From assembly GCF_000196175.1 (NCBI RefSeq), contig NC_005363.1, forward strand, positions 1,612,001 through 1,676,000: a DNA stretch of 64,000 nucleotides. The letters run 5' to 3'. The stretch's first letter is position 1; every line of letters starts with the position of its first letter. The stretch is from Bdellovibrio bacteriovorus HD100 (GTDB taxonomy: Bacteria; Bdellovibrionota; Bdellovibrionia; Bdellovibrionales; Bdellovibrionaceae). Below the pieces are notes generated by a model, which saw only the letters and a program-made list of their open reading frames with translations, was not told the origin of the DNA and made no database searches. Below, one piece after another: positions 26,998 through 33,919 of this stretch. A program made the translations under genes and the position numbers.

Positions 26998-27606
26998 ATG
27001 ATTGGTTTTAAGAATGTATTGATATGGGCGTTGTTATTTTGCTTGAGTGGTTTTTTGGTAGGCTGCGCCCAAGAGTGCGGCAGCAATGCTATTTACCCGG
27101 CCGATATTTCATATGAAGGCCATCGCATGGCAACTAAATCTTCAGGACATAGCTTCCCCCATAATTCGCTAGAGAGCTTGAAAGACCTAATTGCGTCGGA
27201 AGTCTCAACCGTCGAGTTTGACGTGCGATCCACCAGGGACAATGAGTTGATCATCATGCATGATTCAGATACCTGTAGCTATGGTGAAAAGAATGTTGTG
27301 ATTTCTAAAACAATGCTGTCAGAAATGCCAAGAATGAAGGGTGGGTTTAAGGTGCCCACCATGCAAGAAGTCGTAAGTATGTTGACGGGGCGAAGATTCG
27401 CAACTGTTCTTATCGATATGAAAGCTGCCGGAAGTGATTCGATCAAACGTTTTGAGGATATGGTTAAAGAGTTGATCGTAGATCATGATAAAGTAGTTAT
27501 TTTATATGACTATTCCGACAGGACATTAAGAAAATCAATGTGTGATATTGCTTATAGAAACGGTATTGAGGTCCAAAACTACAAGTTTCAGGTTATTTGC
27601 AGATAG
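26998..27606 (+). CDS. Short glycerophosphodiester phosphodiesterase-like lipoprotein
   Basis: 202 residues. A signal peptide ends at a lipobox (GFLVGC, Cys near residue 23), so the product is a lipoprotein. The first half of a GDPD barrel follows: GHRMATKSSG with the catalytic His-Arg, TVEFDVRSTRDNELIIMHDSD with the Glu-x-Asp metal pair, and VLIDMK near residue 140. The family is usually 240 residues or more after the signal. This one stops early, so the last strands of the barrel appear to be missing. It could be a truncated relic or a minimal form. Confidence 0.68.
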   Translation: MIGFKNVLIWALLFCLSGFLVGCAQECGSNAIYPADISYEGHRMATKSSGHSFPHNSLESLKDLIASEVSTVEFDVRSTRDNELIIMHDSDTCSYGEKNVVISKTMLSEMPRMKGGFKVPTMQEVVSMLTGRRFATVLIDMKAAGSDSIKRFEDMVKELIVDHDKVVILYDYSDRTLRKSMCDIAYRNGIEVQNYKFQVICR

Positions 27607-27630
27607 CCGTTTTTATGCCCGGACGGGGGC

Positions 27631-28101
27631 TTAAAACCTCAACCGCACCCCAATCCCCACGTCCAAATCCACATCCGTCTCCGGCGTCAAATCCACCGCA
27701 ACGGAAAGCTCCCCAAAGATCTCAATGTCCGGATTATTAATATTATAAAGCAACCCCAGCGGGGCACGCGGACCGATGGCCAGCTCGCCATCGTGCTCGC
27801 CCTTGTTGAAGTTAATCAACCGCACCCCAAGCCCATAATACATCTCAATCGGACCGCCACCTTGCACAGCAAAAGTCCGGGCGCGATCCCAAAGGTACGT
27901 GGCGTGAATATGAAGTCCGGAATGGTCCCCCGTGGCATAGGCCAGGGCGCCTTCGATGGAATGCTGTCCATCCAGGGAAGCTCGTCCTGAGATCCCCGAT
28001 GGATCGCCCAGCACAATACCGATGGCATTGTCGGCAAGGGCGTTAGAAGTGGTAATCATCATTGATAGAGACAACGTCGCTGCTGCCATTAACTTCTTCA
28101 T
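27631..28101 (-). CDS. Small outer-membrane beta-barrel-like protein
   Basis: 156 residues with a clear signal peptide cleaved after ALA near residue 23. The mature part alternates short polar and hydrophobic segments (GALAYATGD, GLHIHATYLW, YYGLGVRLINF, DVDLDVGIGVRLRF) and ends in a terminal Phe, as in outer-membrane barrels. No specific family was recognised. It is convergent with the GDPD-like gene, with 24 bp between the stops. Confidence 0.65.
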   Translation of the reverse strand: MKKLMAAATLSLSMMITTSNALADNAIGIVLGDPSGISGRASLDGQHSIEGALAYATGDHSGLHIHATYLWDRARTFAVQGGGPIEMYYGLGVRLINFNKGEHDGELAIGPRAPLGLLYNINNPDIEIFGELSVAVDLTPETDVDLDVGIGVRLRF

Positions 28102-28213
28102 GAAGTCCTCCGCTGAAGTTCATTATCCGCAATCGAATAAAGAACTCCATATAAAAGAACAACCTGTTTCAAGCTGAGTGGCAACAGTCAAAAATTTCGA
28201 CAGTTTATTAAAC

Positions 28214-29692
28214 TTATACTGTCAGCGGGGCCTCAGATTGAAGTGCAACCTGTGCCGTGCCATCAAGGCCCAGCAGATAAGCCACAACATCCCTCGCACT
28301 GTAAGAGCTTTTTCCCTTCAACATACGAGCGACATTGTTCAAGTCATCACCCGCCGTCAACAAAGGCTGCTCTTCCACGCCGCCGGCCTGGATTTGCCCC
28401 ATGCCAACGTCAGCCATCAAAGCATTGCACAGACATTTGCGTCCGACAGTGTCTTCTTCCAAGCCGCCTTTTTTAACATAATCATTCACCGGTTCAGCAG
28501 GGCATCTTTGACCCACACTGCCGTCTGGCTTTTGGTAAGCATGGCGCAAATAACCCAGATCGCAAATACGTTTGCGGGACAGGTACAAAGCTTCTTCAGA
28601 AATAGTTCCCGAAAGACGAGCGGCCTTAAACGGAAAACCCGTTGGTGAAGAGCGAGGATCGGTAAAGATCCAGCCACCTTCAGGGGCAGTTTCGGTCGTG
28701 ATTTTCTTCAAAGCCTGGGCCTTGTGTTCTTCCTTCACGCCGGATTCTTCCGAGAAGGCAAACAAAGTTCCCACTTGAACGCCGTGTGCACCCTGAGCGC
28801 GAACTTCAGCCAGCTTTTCCGGAGTCGCATAATAACCCGCCATCCAGAACGGAAGCTCCAAAGCCGCCATTTCCTTCAAGCACACTTCATCGCGAGTTCC
28901 ATAAACCGGCTCGCCGCGTTCATTCAACTTCATTGGACCGCGTGGAGGCGCATTGTGGCCGCCAGCCAAAGGACCTTCCACGATAAAGCCATCGACGCGA
29001 CCTGTGGATTTCTTTTTCAGATTCGCTGCCAGAATTGCAGAGGAAACGATCGGGAAGAAGTAAGGGCGTTTCAGTGGGACAAGCTCAGTGCCCTCCATCA
29101 CAGACTGCGGATCAAAAGATGTAATGCCATCTTCAGCCGCACCCGCGACCGGAACTTTCAAAGTCGCTTTTTGGTTCTGAGCAAGCAGATCCAAAGCCCC
29201 CGGGATTTCACGCGGAATACCCGCACCCATGATCACGTAATCCACACCCGCCAGCAGGCCGCCGTAAAGGCACGCCAGATTTGGCAGAACCACTTTTTCC
29301 AAAAGGTTCAAGCCGATCAAACCATTGTGACCTTCACGCGCCAGCCACACTTCAACAAAGCTTGCGGCCACAGTCAGCTGTAACAAGGCCTTTGGAGATT
29401 CCAGGTTGAACATCGGAGGACGTTTGTAAGGCTGGTTCGCTGGGCGACCACCTTCGATGAAATATGTGTCCAGAATCTTCTGAGCGATTTCCTGGGAAGG
29501 GAAGGCTTTCAAAGCACGGCGGCAGTCGCCGGCAGCATCACCATCTTGCAGACGACGAACTAGAACTGAATTGATCGCAGTTCCAGAAACAACGCCCAAC
29601 TGGCCTGTTTGTGAAACTGTCTTTGCCAAACGCCAGTCAGAGACTGCGATCCCCATGCCACCTTGTATTACGATCGGATGATTAAATTGCAT
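28214..29692 (-). CDS. Nitronate monooxygenase-family flavoprotein
   Basis: 492 residues of the NMO/2-nitropropane dioxygenase TIM-barrel family. Signatures are IVIQGGMGIAVSDWRLA at the N-terminus, GPLAGGHNAPPRG near residue 240, and a phosphate-binding GAHGVQVGTLFAF near 303-315. FMN is the expected cofactor. The C-terminal 150 residues include a Cys-containing segment, VGRKCLCNALMADVG. Members oxidise nitronates. The longer PfaD-like forms act as enoyl reductases in polyketide-type lipid synthesis, but no such partner is seen here. Confidence 0.85.
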   Translation of the reverse strand: MQFNHPIVIQGGMGIAVSDWRLAKTVSQTGQLGVVSGTAINSVLVRRLQDGDAAGDCRRALKAFPSQEIAQKILDTYFIEGGRPANQPYKRPPMFNLESPKALLQLTVAASFVEVWLAREGHNGLIGLNLLEKVVLPNLACLYGGLLAGVDYVIMGAGIPREIPGALDLLAQNQKATLKVPVAGAAEDGITSFDPQSVMEGTELVPLKRPYFFPIVSSAILAANLKKKSTGRVDGFIVEGPLAGGHNAPPRGPMKLNERGEPVYGTRDEVCLKEMAALELPFWMAGYYATPEKLAEVRAQGAHGVQVGTLFAFSEESGVKEEHKAQALKKITTETAPEGGWIFTDPRSSPTGFPFKAARLSGTISEEALYLSRKRICDLGYLRHAYQKPDGSVGQRCPAEPVNDYVKKGGLEEDTVGRKCLCNALMADVGMGQIQAGGVEEQPLLTAGDDLNNVARMLKGKSSYSARDVVAYLLGLDGTAQVALQSEAPLTV

Positions 29693-29790
29693 CCGAGCAA
29701 TCTATCGGGGGGCGAAGTAGGCATCAAACATATAAAGCCACTCGGGTTAATTTTATGTTCGTTTCGGAGCGGCGACCCAAAAGGTCTAGT

Positions 29791-29810
29791 ATTTACATAT
29801 AATTTACATA
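29791..29810. repeat. Tandem ATTTACATA direct repeat
   Basis: ATTTACATA occurs at 29791-29799 and again at 29802-29810, an 11-bp period, about one helical turn. It lies in the 293-bp gap between the nitronate monooxygenase gene and the HTH gene and could belong to a promoter for either. Confidence 0.4.
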
Positions 29811-29889
29811 TACATTGACCAAAGCTAGACTGTGGAAATAGAGTTTCTAAGACAGATTCAGTTTGTTCCCTCTAAAAATACCAATTACG

Positions 29890-29971
29890 TCTACTTTTAA
29901 GTAGATAATTTATACCTATAGGTCTATCTAAAAATAGACGATATGTTGTATTATATCTATCTATAGATAGA
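29890..29971. promoter_or_regulatory. Three palindromic operators at exact 33-bp spacing
   Basis: Three 16-bp sites share TCTA(n8)TAGA: TCTACTTTTAAGTAGA (29890-29905), TCTATCTAAAAATAGA (29923-29938) and TCTATCTATAGATAGA (29956-29971). The first has 7-bp perfect arms and the last is a perfect 16-bp palindrome. The centres are exactly 33 bp apart, about three helical turns, so bound dimers would lie on the same DNA face. The array ends 14 bp before the GTG of the HTH gene. Autoregulation by that HTH protein is the natural reading. This is inferred, not shown. Confidence 0.8.
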
Positions 29972-29985
29972 CGAATGGGGGACTT

Positions 29986-30456
29986 GTGAAATCCAAAACC
30001 GCAAAATTGAGAAGAGCTCAATTGGACCGGCAGTTTTATGCGGCGCAGGGAATTGGTGCCTTAAAGACGCCCAAAACGGGTTGGGTGCGCGAAATCCGCA
30101 CCGCCCTGGGGATGTCGATGAATGATCTGGCCACTCGTTTGGGAGTCATCAAACAGCGAATCGAAGGGCTTGAAAAGAACGAGGCGGCAGGCACCGTCAC
30201 GCTGGAGTCTTTAAGAAAGGCGGCAGAAGCCATGAACTGCGAATTCGTTTATTACTTTGTCCCTAAGCAGGGGCTGCAAAAGACCTTGGAGGCTCAGGCC
30301 CTTAAAGTTGCCGATGAAATCGTCAAATCCAGTGAACACTCGATGAGTCTTGAATTGCAAGCGACGTCCAAATCCGCACAAAAAGCGCTTACCGAAGAAA
30401 TTGCCCAAGAGTTGTTGCGCAACGAAGATCGCCGTATCTGGAGCCGGAAAAAATGA
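29986..30456 (+). CDS. XRE-family regulator, mobile mystery protein A
   Basis: 156 residues, starting with GTG behind tggggga. A helix-turn-helix covers about residues 33-60 (REIRTALGMSMNDLATRLGV and IKQRIEGLEKNE). The N-terminal TAKLRRAQLDRQF and the pairing with a Fic protein match the family named mobile mystery protein A, found with protein B in scattered genomes and often on mobile DNA. The stop shares ATGA with the Fic gene. It probably represses its own operon through the upstream palindromes and may act as the antitoxin-like partner. Confidence 0.87.
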   Translation: MKSKTAKLRRAQLDRQFYAAQGIGALKTPKTGWVREIRTALGMSMNDLATRLGVIKQRIEGLEKNEAAGTVTLESLRKAAEAMNCEFVYYFVPKQGLQKTLEAQALKVADEIVKSSEHSMSLELQATSKSAQKALTEEIAQELLRNEDRRIWSRKK

Positions 30457-31040
30457 AAATCCCAGACATCCCCGGAGCCACACCTTTGGATGATGAGACC
30501 TTGCGTGGTCTGATCCCGGGCTTGACCACTCACGGGGAGCTGGATGAATTTGAGGCGGCCAATATCGCGCGGGCCATTCTGTGGGCCGAATCCAGCAGGT
30601 CTTTGAAAAAGGATCTGCTAAGCCTGACCGGGCTGAAGCGGCTGCATCAGAAGATGTTTGAGGACACCTGGCGTTGGGCCGGGGACTTGAGAACTCGGCA
30701 AACCAACATAGGTGTGTCGCCGCTGTCGATTCAGAGTGATATGGCTATTCTTTTGGGTGATATCAGCTACTGGCTGCAGAATCAGACTTTCTCAGTCGAA
30801 GAAATTGCCATCCGTTTTCATCATCGTCTTGTGTATATTCATCCCTTCCCGAACGGCAACGGGCGTTGTGCACGATTGGCGACGGATCTATTTCTGAAGC
30901 AGCAAGGGTATTCTGGTTTTACCTGGGGGCGCGCCAGTCTGGCCTTGGCGGGGCACTTGCGCAAAGAATATATTCGTTGTCTAAAGTTGGCGGATAAAGC
31001 AGGGGAGTATGGCCCCCTGTTAAATTTTGCCAAGAGCTAA
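30453..31040 (+). CDS. Fic-domain protein, mobile mystery protein B
   Basis: 195 residues. The Fic core motif HPFPNGNGRCARLATD lies near residues 129-144, preceded by the conserved RFHHRLVYI helix. Fic proteins normally transfer AMP or another nucleotide part to target proteins. The acidic residue of the usual HxFx(D/E)GNGR motif is Asn here, so catalytic strength or chemistry may differ. It is coupled by ATGA overlap to the HTH protein. The pair resembles a toxin-antitoxin unit. Confidence 0.88.
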   Translation: MKIPDIPGATPLDDETLRGLIPGLTTHGELDEFEAANIARAILWAESSRSLKKDLLSLTGLKRLHQKMFEDTWRWAGDLRTRQTNIGVSPLSIQSDMAILLGDISYWLQNQTFSVEEIAIRFHHRLVYIHPFPNGNGRCARLATDLFLKQQGYSGFTWGRASLALAGHLRKEYIRCLKLADKAGEYGPLLNFAKS

Positions 31041-31292
31041 ATCTAAAAATGACTCAAGCCAAATCCTTTACTGGGTTGTGGCTGGGCGAGATTCGGAATC
31101 TCTGTCCTGCCAGCCTCCATTGTTAAGTCGTTCGTTTCTGCATAATCATTGCTTATCCCTATGGAATTACACAGATATTAAAAGTATGGCTATTTGCCAT
31201 ACAAGTAGGTATAATCTATGAGGCGGATAAATCCCTCCGGAAAGATATATAACCATGTATAAGAGCCGCAAACTTAAGAAGGAGTATGGATT
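31041..31292. promoter_or_regulatory. Promoter/operator region of the RHH gene, with a 13-codon leader ORF
   Basis: A perfect 7-bp inverted repeat GTATGGC-TATTT-GCCATAC (31184-31202) sits immediately upstream of a consensus TATAAT (31210-31215), a position suited to repression. No good -35 was found. A 13-codon ORF (ATG 31255, TGA 31294-31296) with the sequence MYKSRKLKKEYGL overlaps the RHH start in ATGA fashion. aagaaggag at 31276-31284 serves the RHH ATG. No toxin-sized ORF is visible in the gap. Confidence 0.5.
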
Positions 31293-31613
31293 ATGAAAAG
31301 AAAACGAATTCCCACCCAAAAAGAGTTGGAAGATAATTTTTCAAGCTGGAAGTCCGTCAGTAAAGAAAAAGTTGCCGCAATCAATGCTCGGAACGAAGTT
31401 TTAAGACGTGAAAAAGAAAAGAAAGAAGCAAAGTTTACGGCGCGATTAACACAAGCGGACTTTGAAGGTTTTAAGGCGGTTGCAGAAAGAAAAGGCATTC
31501 CTTATCAAACTCTTTTGGGGTTTGTGATTCATGCCTATGTGCAAGGAAGTCTCGTCGATGTCGAAGAAATTCGTAAAGTATTTCCAGCTCTAAAACTTAA
31601 AAAAGAGGCTTGA
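31293..31613 (+). CDS. Ribbon-helix-helix (CopG/BrnA-like) protein, orphan antitoxin-like
   Basis: 106 residues. A basic N-terminus (KRKRIPTQKELEDNF) and a charged middle lead to a C-terminal RHH-like segment, FTARLTQADFEGFKAVAERKG followed by IPYQTLLGFVIHAY, near residues 49-83. This pattern fits CopG-family antitoxins that normally pair with BrnT or RelE-like toxins. No toxin gene is present on either side: a Fic gene lies upstream and a convergent DUF296 gene downstream. The palindrome at the promoter suggests autorepression. Confidence 0.72.
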   Translation: MKRKRIPTQKELEDNFSSWKSVSKEKVAAINARNEVLRREKEKKEAKFTARLTQADFEGFKAVAERKGIPYQTLLGFVIHAYVQGSLVDVEEIRKVFPALKLKKEA

Positions 31614-31614
31614 G

Positions 31615-32037
31615 TCAGCGTTTTTTAATCACCAGTTCTTTGTATTGGGTATGTCCATCCACTTCCCGGTGGAAAGTCAGATCATGATTTTCCAAAAGCA
31701 CAATCTCGGCCGTCGTGTGAATCACCGAGCCATCCATCAAATGCCCTCCGATCACCTGACCTTCATAGTTGCTAATCGCCATATGCAAGTGAGCCCCATC
31801 GGGTCCCAGCGTTCCGGACAAGGACACAATCTCAAACGGCCCCTGGAACTCCACAACGTCCTTGCCGCCAGACATACGTAAATGCGCCTTATCGACGCTG
31901 CCGACGGCGCTCACGACGCAGGCCGCATGAAGGTGGTACTTTTGACAATAGAACAAGAGTTCCTTTTTTAAGTCCTGGCCCGGTCTCAAACGGAAACAAT
32001 AGCTGGTGTTCGTGCTGGAAAAAGGTTCAGTTGCCAT
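31615..32037 (-). CDS. PPC/DUF296-domain protein
   Basis: 140 residues, a single PPC (plant and prokaryote conserved, DUF296) domain. Typical segments are FRLRPGQDLKKELLFYC, ACVVSAVGSVDKAHLRM and VIGGHLMDGSVIHTTAEIVL. In plants the domain follows AT-hooks and forms trimers. Bacterial stand-alone copies have no settled function, though a metal- or nucleotide-related role has been proposed because of conserved His residues. It is convergent with the RHH gene, one base apart. Confidence 0.85.
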   Translation of the reverse strand: MATEPFSSTNTSYCFRLRPGQDLKKELLFYCQKYHLHAACVVSAVGSVDKAHLRMSGGKDVVEFQGPFEIVSLSGTLGPDGAHLHMAISNYEGQVIGGHLMDGSVIHTTAEIVLLENHDLTFHREVDGHTQYKELVIKKR

Positions 32038-32140
32038 AGGATTTCCCCTTATTAACGAAATGAAAACAAAAAACCATAAACTTCATCTTTGTCCGGTCCC
32101 GCAACGGGAGTATCATGGAAGATACGGAGATCGGCATCTT

Positions 32141-33130
32141 ATGAGAATATATTCTGATATCACGAAAACCATTGGTCAAACCCCCTTAATCGAAATGCAA
32201 AGAATCGGCAAAGGTTTGCCGGGGCGTCTTCTGCTAAAGCTTGAGTTCTTTAATCCCCTGGGATCCGTCAAAGACCGCATCGGTCTGGCGATGATCGAGG
32301 ACGCCGAGCGCTCAGGTCAGCTAAAGCCTGGGATGAAAATTATCGAACCCACAAGCGGCAACACAGGCATTGCGCTGGCTTTTGTGGCCGCTGCCAAAGG
32401 TTATGATATCACTCTGACCATGCCAGAAACCATGTCTCAAGAGCGCCGCACGTTGCTGCTGATGCTGGGGGCGAAAATTATTCTGACTCCGGGGCCCTTG
32501 GGTATGAAGGGGGCCATTGCCAAAGCCATGGAGCTTCTGGAACAAACACCCAATGCCTGGATGCCTCGTCAGTTTGACAATCCGGCCAATCCGGCCATTC
32601 ACAAAGAAACCACGGCTCTTGAAATCTGGAACGACACCGATGGCAAGGTCGATATGGTCGTTAGCGGCGTCGGGACTTCCGGCACCATCACTGGTGTGGG
32701 CACCGTGCTTAAAGCCAAAAACAAAAACATCAAAATCATCGCTGTCGAACCGGCTGAAAGCCCGGTGCTTTCCGGCGGTAAACCCGGGCCTCACAAGATC
32801 CAGGGCCTGGGGGCAGGTTTTGTTCCCAGCGTGATGGACAGATCTGTTGTCGATGGGGTGGAGCAGGTGTCTTCGGAAGAGTCCATAAAAGTGGCTCGGG
32901 AAGTGATCAAAAAAGAAGGCATCCCGGTGGGGATTTCCTCGGGGGCGGCGATCAGTGCCGGTCTTCGCCAAGCGGCGAAAGAGGAAAACCGCGGTAAGAA
33001 TATCGTCGTGATTATTCCAAGCACCACCGAACGGTATCTGTCGACCTTGTTGGCCGAACAGGAACGGGCAGAGGCATTGAGTTTGCCTGTCGCTACGGTG
33101 GATGAAAATTACCTGAGTAAAGTGAAGTAA
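32141..33130 (+). CDS. cysK: Cysteine synthase (O-acetylserine sulfhydrylase)
   Basis: 329 residues. PLP-lysine motif GSVKDRIGLAMIED near residues 40-53, EPTSGNTGIALA near 70-81 with the substrate-binding loop, FDNPANPAIHKETTALEIW near 144-162, VSGVGTSGTITGVG near 175-188 and GISSGAAISAG near 264-274. It makes cysteine from O-acetylserine and sulfide. The ORF is open further upstream, but ATG 32141 is chosen since homology begins there. No serine acetyltransferase is adjacent. Confidence 0.93.
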   Translation: MRIYSDITKTIGQTPLIEMQRIGKGLPGRLLLKLEFFNPLGSVKDRIGLAMIEDAERSGQLKPGMKIIEPTSGNTGIALAFVAAAKGYDITLTMPETMSQERRTLLLMLGAKIILTPGPLGMKGAIAKAMELLEQTPNAWMPRQFDNPANPAIHKETTALEIWNDTDGKVDMVVSGVGTSGTITGVGTVLKAKNKNIKIIAVEPAESPVLSGGKPGPHKIQGLGAGFVPSVMDRSVVDGVEQVSSEESIKVAREVIKKEGIPVGISSGAAISAGLRQAAKEENRGKNIVVIIPSTTERYLSTLLAEQERAEALSLPVATVDENYLSKVK

Positions 33131-33132
33131 AA

Positions 33133-33879
33133 ATGGTTCCTTTTATCGTTCCGGCCAAAGAAAAAGTGCTGCTGAAAATCGGAGAGGCCCCAAAGCTTCC
33201 TCTGGCATCTTCGCAGTTTGATATCTTTGTCTGGAACGTTTACAAGGGGCAGAAGGCTCATCTGTTTGAGCAGGACTTCAAGCGGCTGGGGGAAAACAAG
33301 GATTTTATTTTCCTGCAAGAGGCTTTGCTTGATCAGCGCATGCCCGCCATGTGGCGCTCGGATTTTTCCGCCTATGAATGGCATCTGGCGCAGAGTTTTC
33401 ACTATAAAAAAGATCTTTCCAGCACCGGGGTCGCGATTGGTTCAAAGCTGACACCTTTGTCGGTGGACTTTATCCGGTCCAAAACCCGCGAGCTGTTCTG
33501 GCTGACGCCCAAGCTGACCCTGTTCAGTGAATACAGTTTCGGTGAAAAGAAAGCCCTGTTCGTCTGCACGCATGTGTTGAATTTTGTGACCTTAAAAGCG
33601 TTCACGTCTTCGCTGTACGAAATCGCAGAGAAGATCTCACACTTCGACGGCCCCGTGGTGTTGGCCGGGGACTTCAACACCTGGAACTTTAAACGCTACA
33701 TGATCATGAAGTCCATCTTCCGTGAGTTGGGCCTGGAGCATCTGGATTTGGAAGATGACGGGCGCATCCTGAAGTTGGATCACGTCTTTGTCCGTGGCTT
33801 TGACGTGGTCAAAGCCAAAGTCCACCACACGATCGTAAGCTCCGATCATTTCCCCCTGGAAATCACCCTCAAACTCTAA
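33133..33879 (+). CDS. Endonuclease/exonuclease/phosphatase (EEP) family protein
   Basis: 248 residues. It has the EEP metal and catalytic motifs: VWNVYKG near residue 31 (Asn), FLQEALL near 58 (Glu), CTHVLNF near 143 (His), VLAGDFNTWN near 177 (Asp, Asn), KLDHVFV (Asp) and SSDHFPLEI (Asp-His) at the C-terminus. There is no signal peptide, so it is cytoplasmic. The layout resembles E. coli YafD. The substrate could be a nucleic acid, phosphoinositide-like lipid or other phosphodiester. It starts two bases after cysK and is probably co-transcribed. Confidence 0.82.
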   Translation: MVPFIVPAKEKVLLKIGEAPKLPLASSQFDIFVWNVYKGQKAHLFEQDFKRLGENKDFIFLQEALLDQRMPAMWRSDFSAYEWHLAQSFHYKKDLSSTGVAIGSKLTPLSVDFIRSKTRELFWLTPKLTLFSEYSFGEKKALFVCTHVLNFVTLKAFTSSLYEIAEKISHFDGPVVLAGDFNTWNFKRYMIMKSIFRELGLEHLDLEDDGRILKLDHVFVRGFDVVKAKVHHTIVSSDHFPLEITLKL

Positions 33880-33919
33880 AAGGTTCCCGGTTCTTTTTCG
33901 AGTCTACACTGCGTCAGCT

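Noticed and set aside
27600-27630. Bidirectional terminator between the convergent genes at 27606 and 27631
   Set aside because: GCCC/GGGC gives only a four-pair stem with weak T-runs; not strong enough to annotate.
28724-29383. 219-residue open frame opposite the nitronate monooxygenase gene
   Set aside because: No motif, no ribosome-binding site, and it is antisense to a well-supported enzyme.
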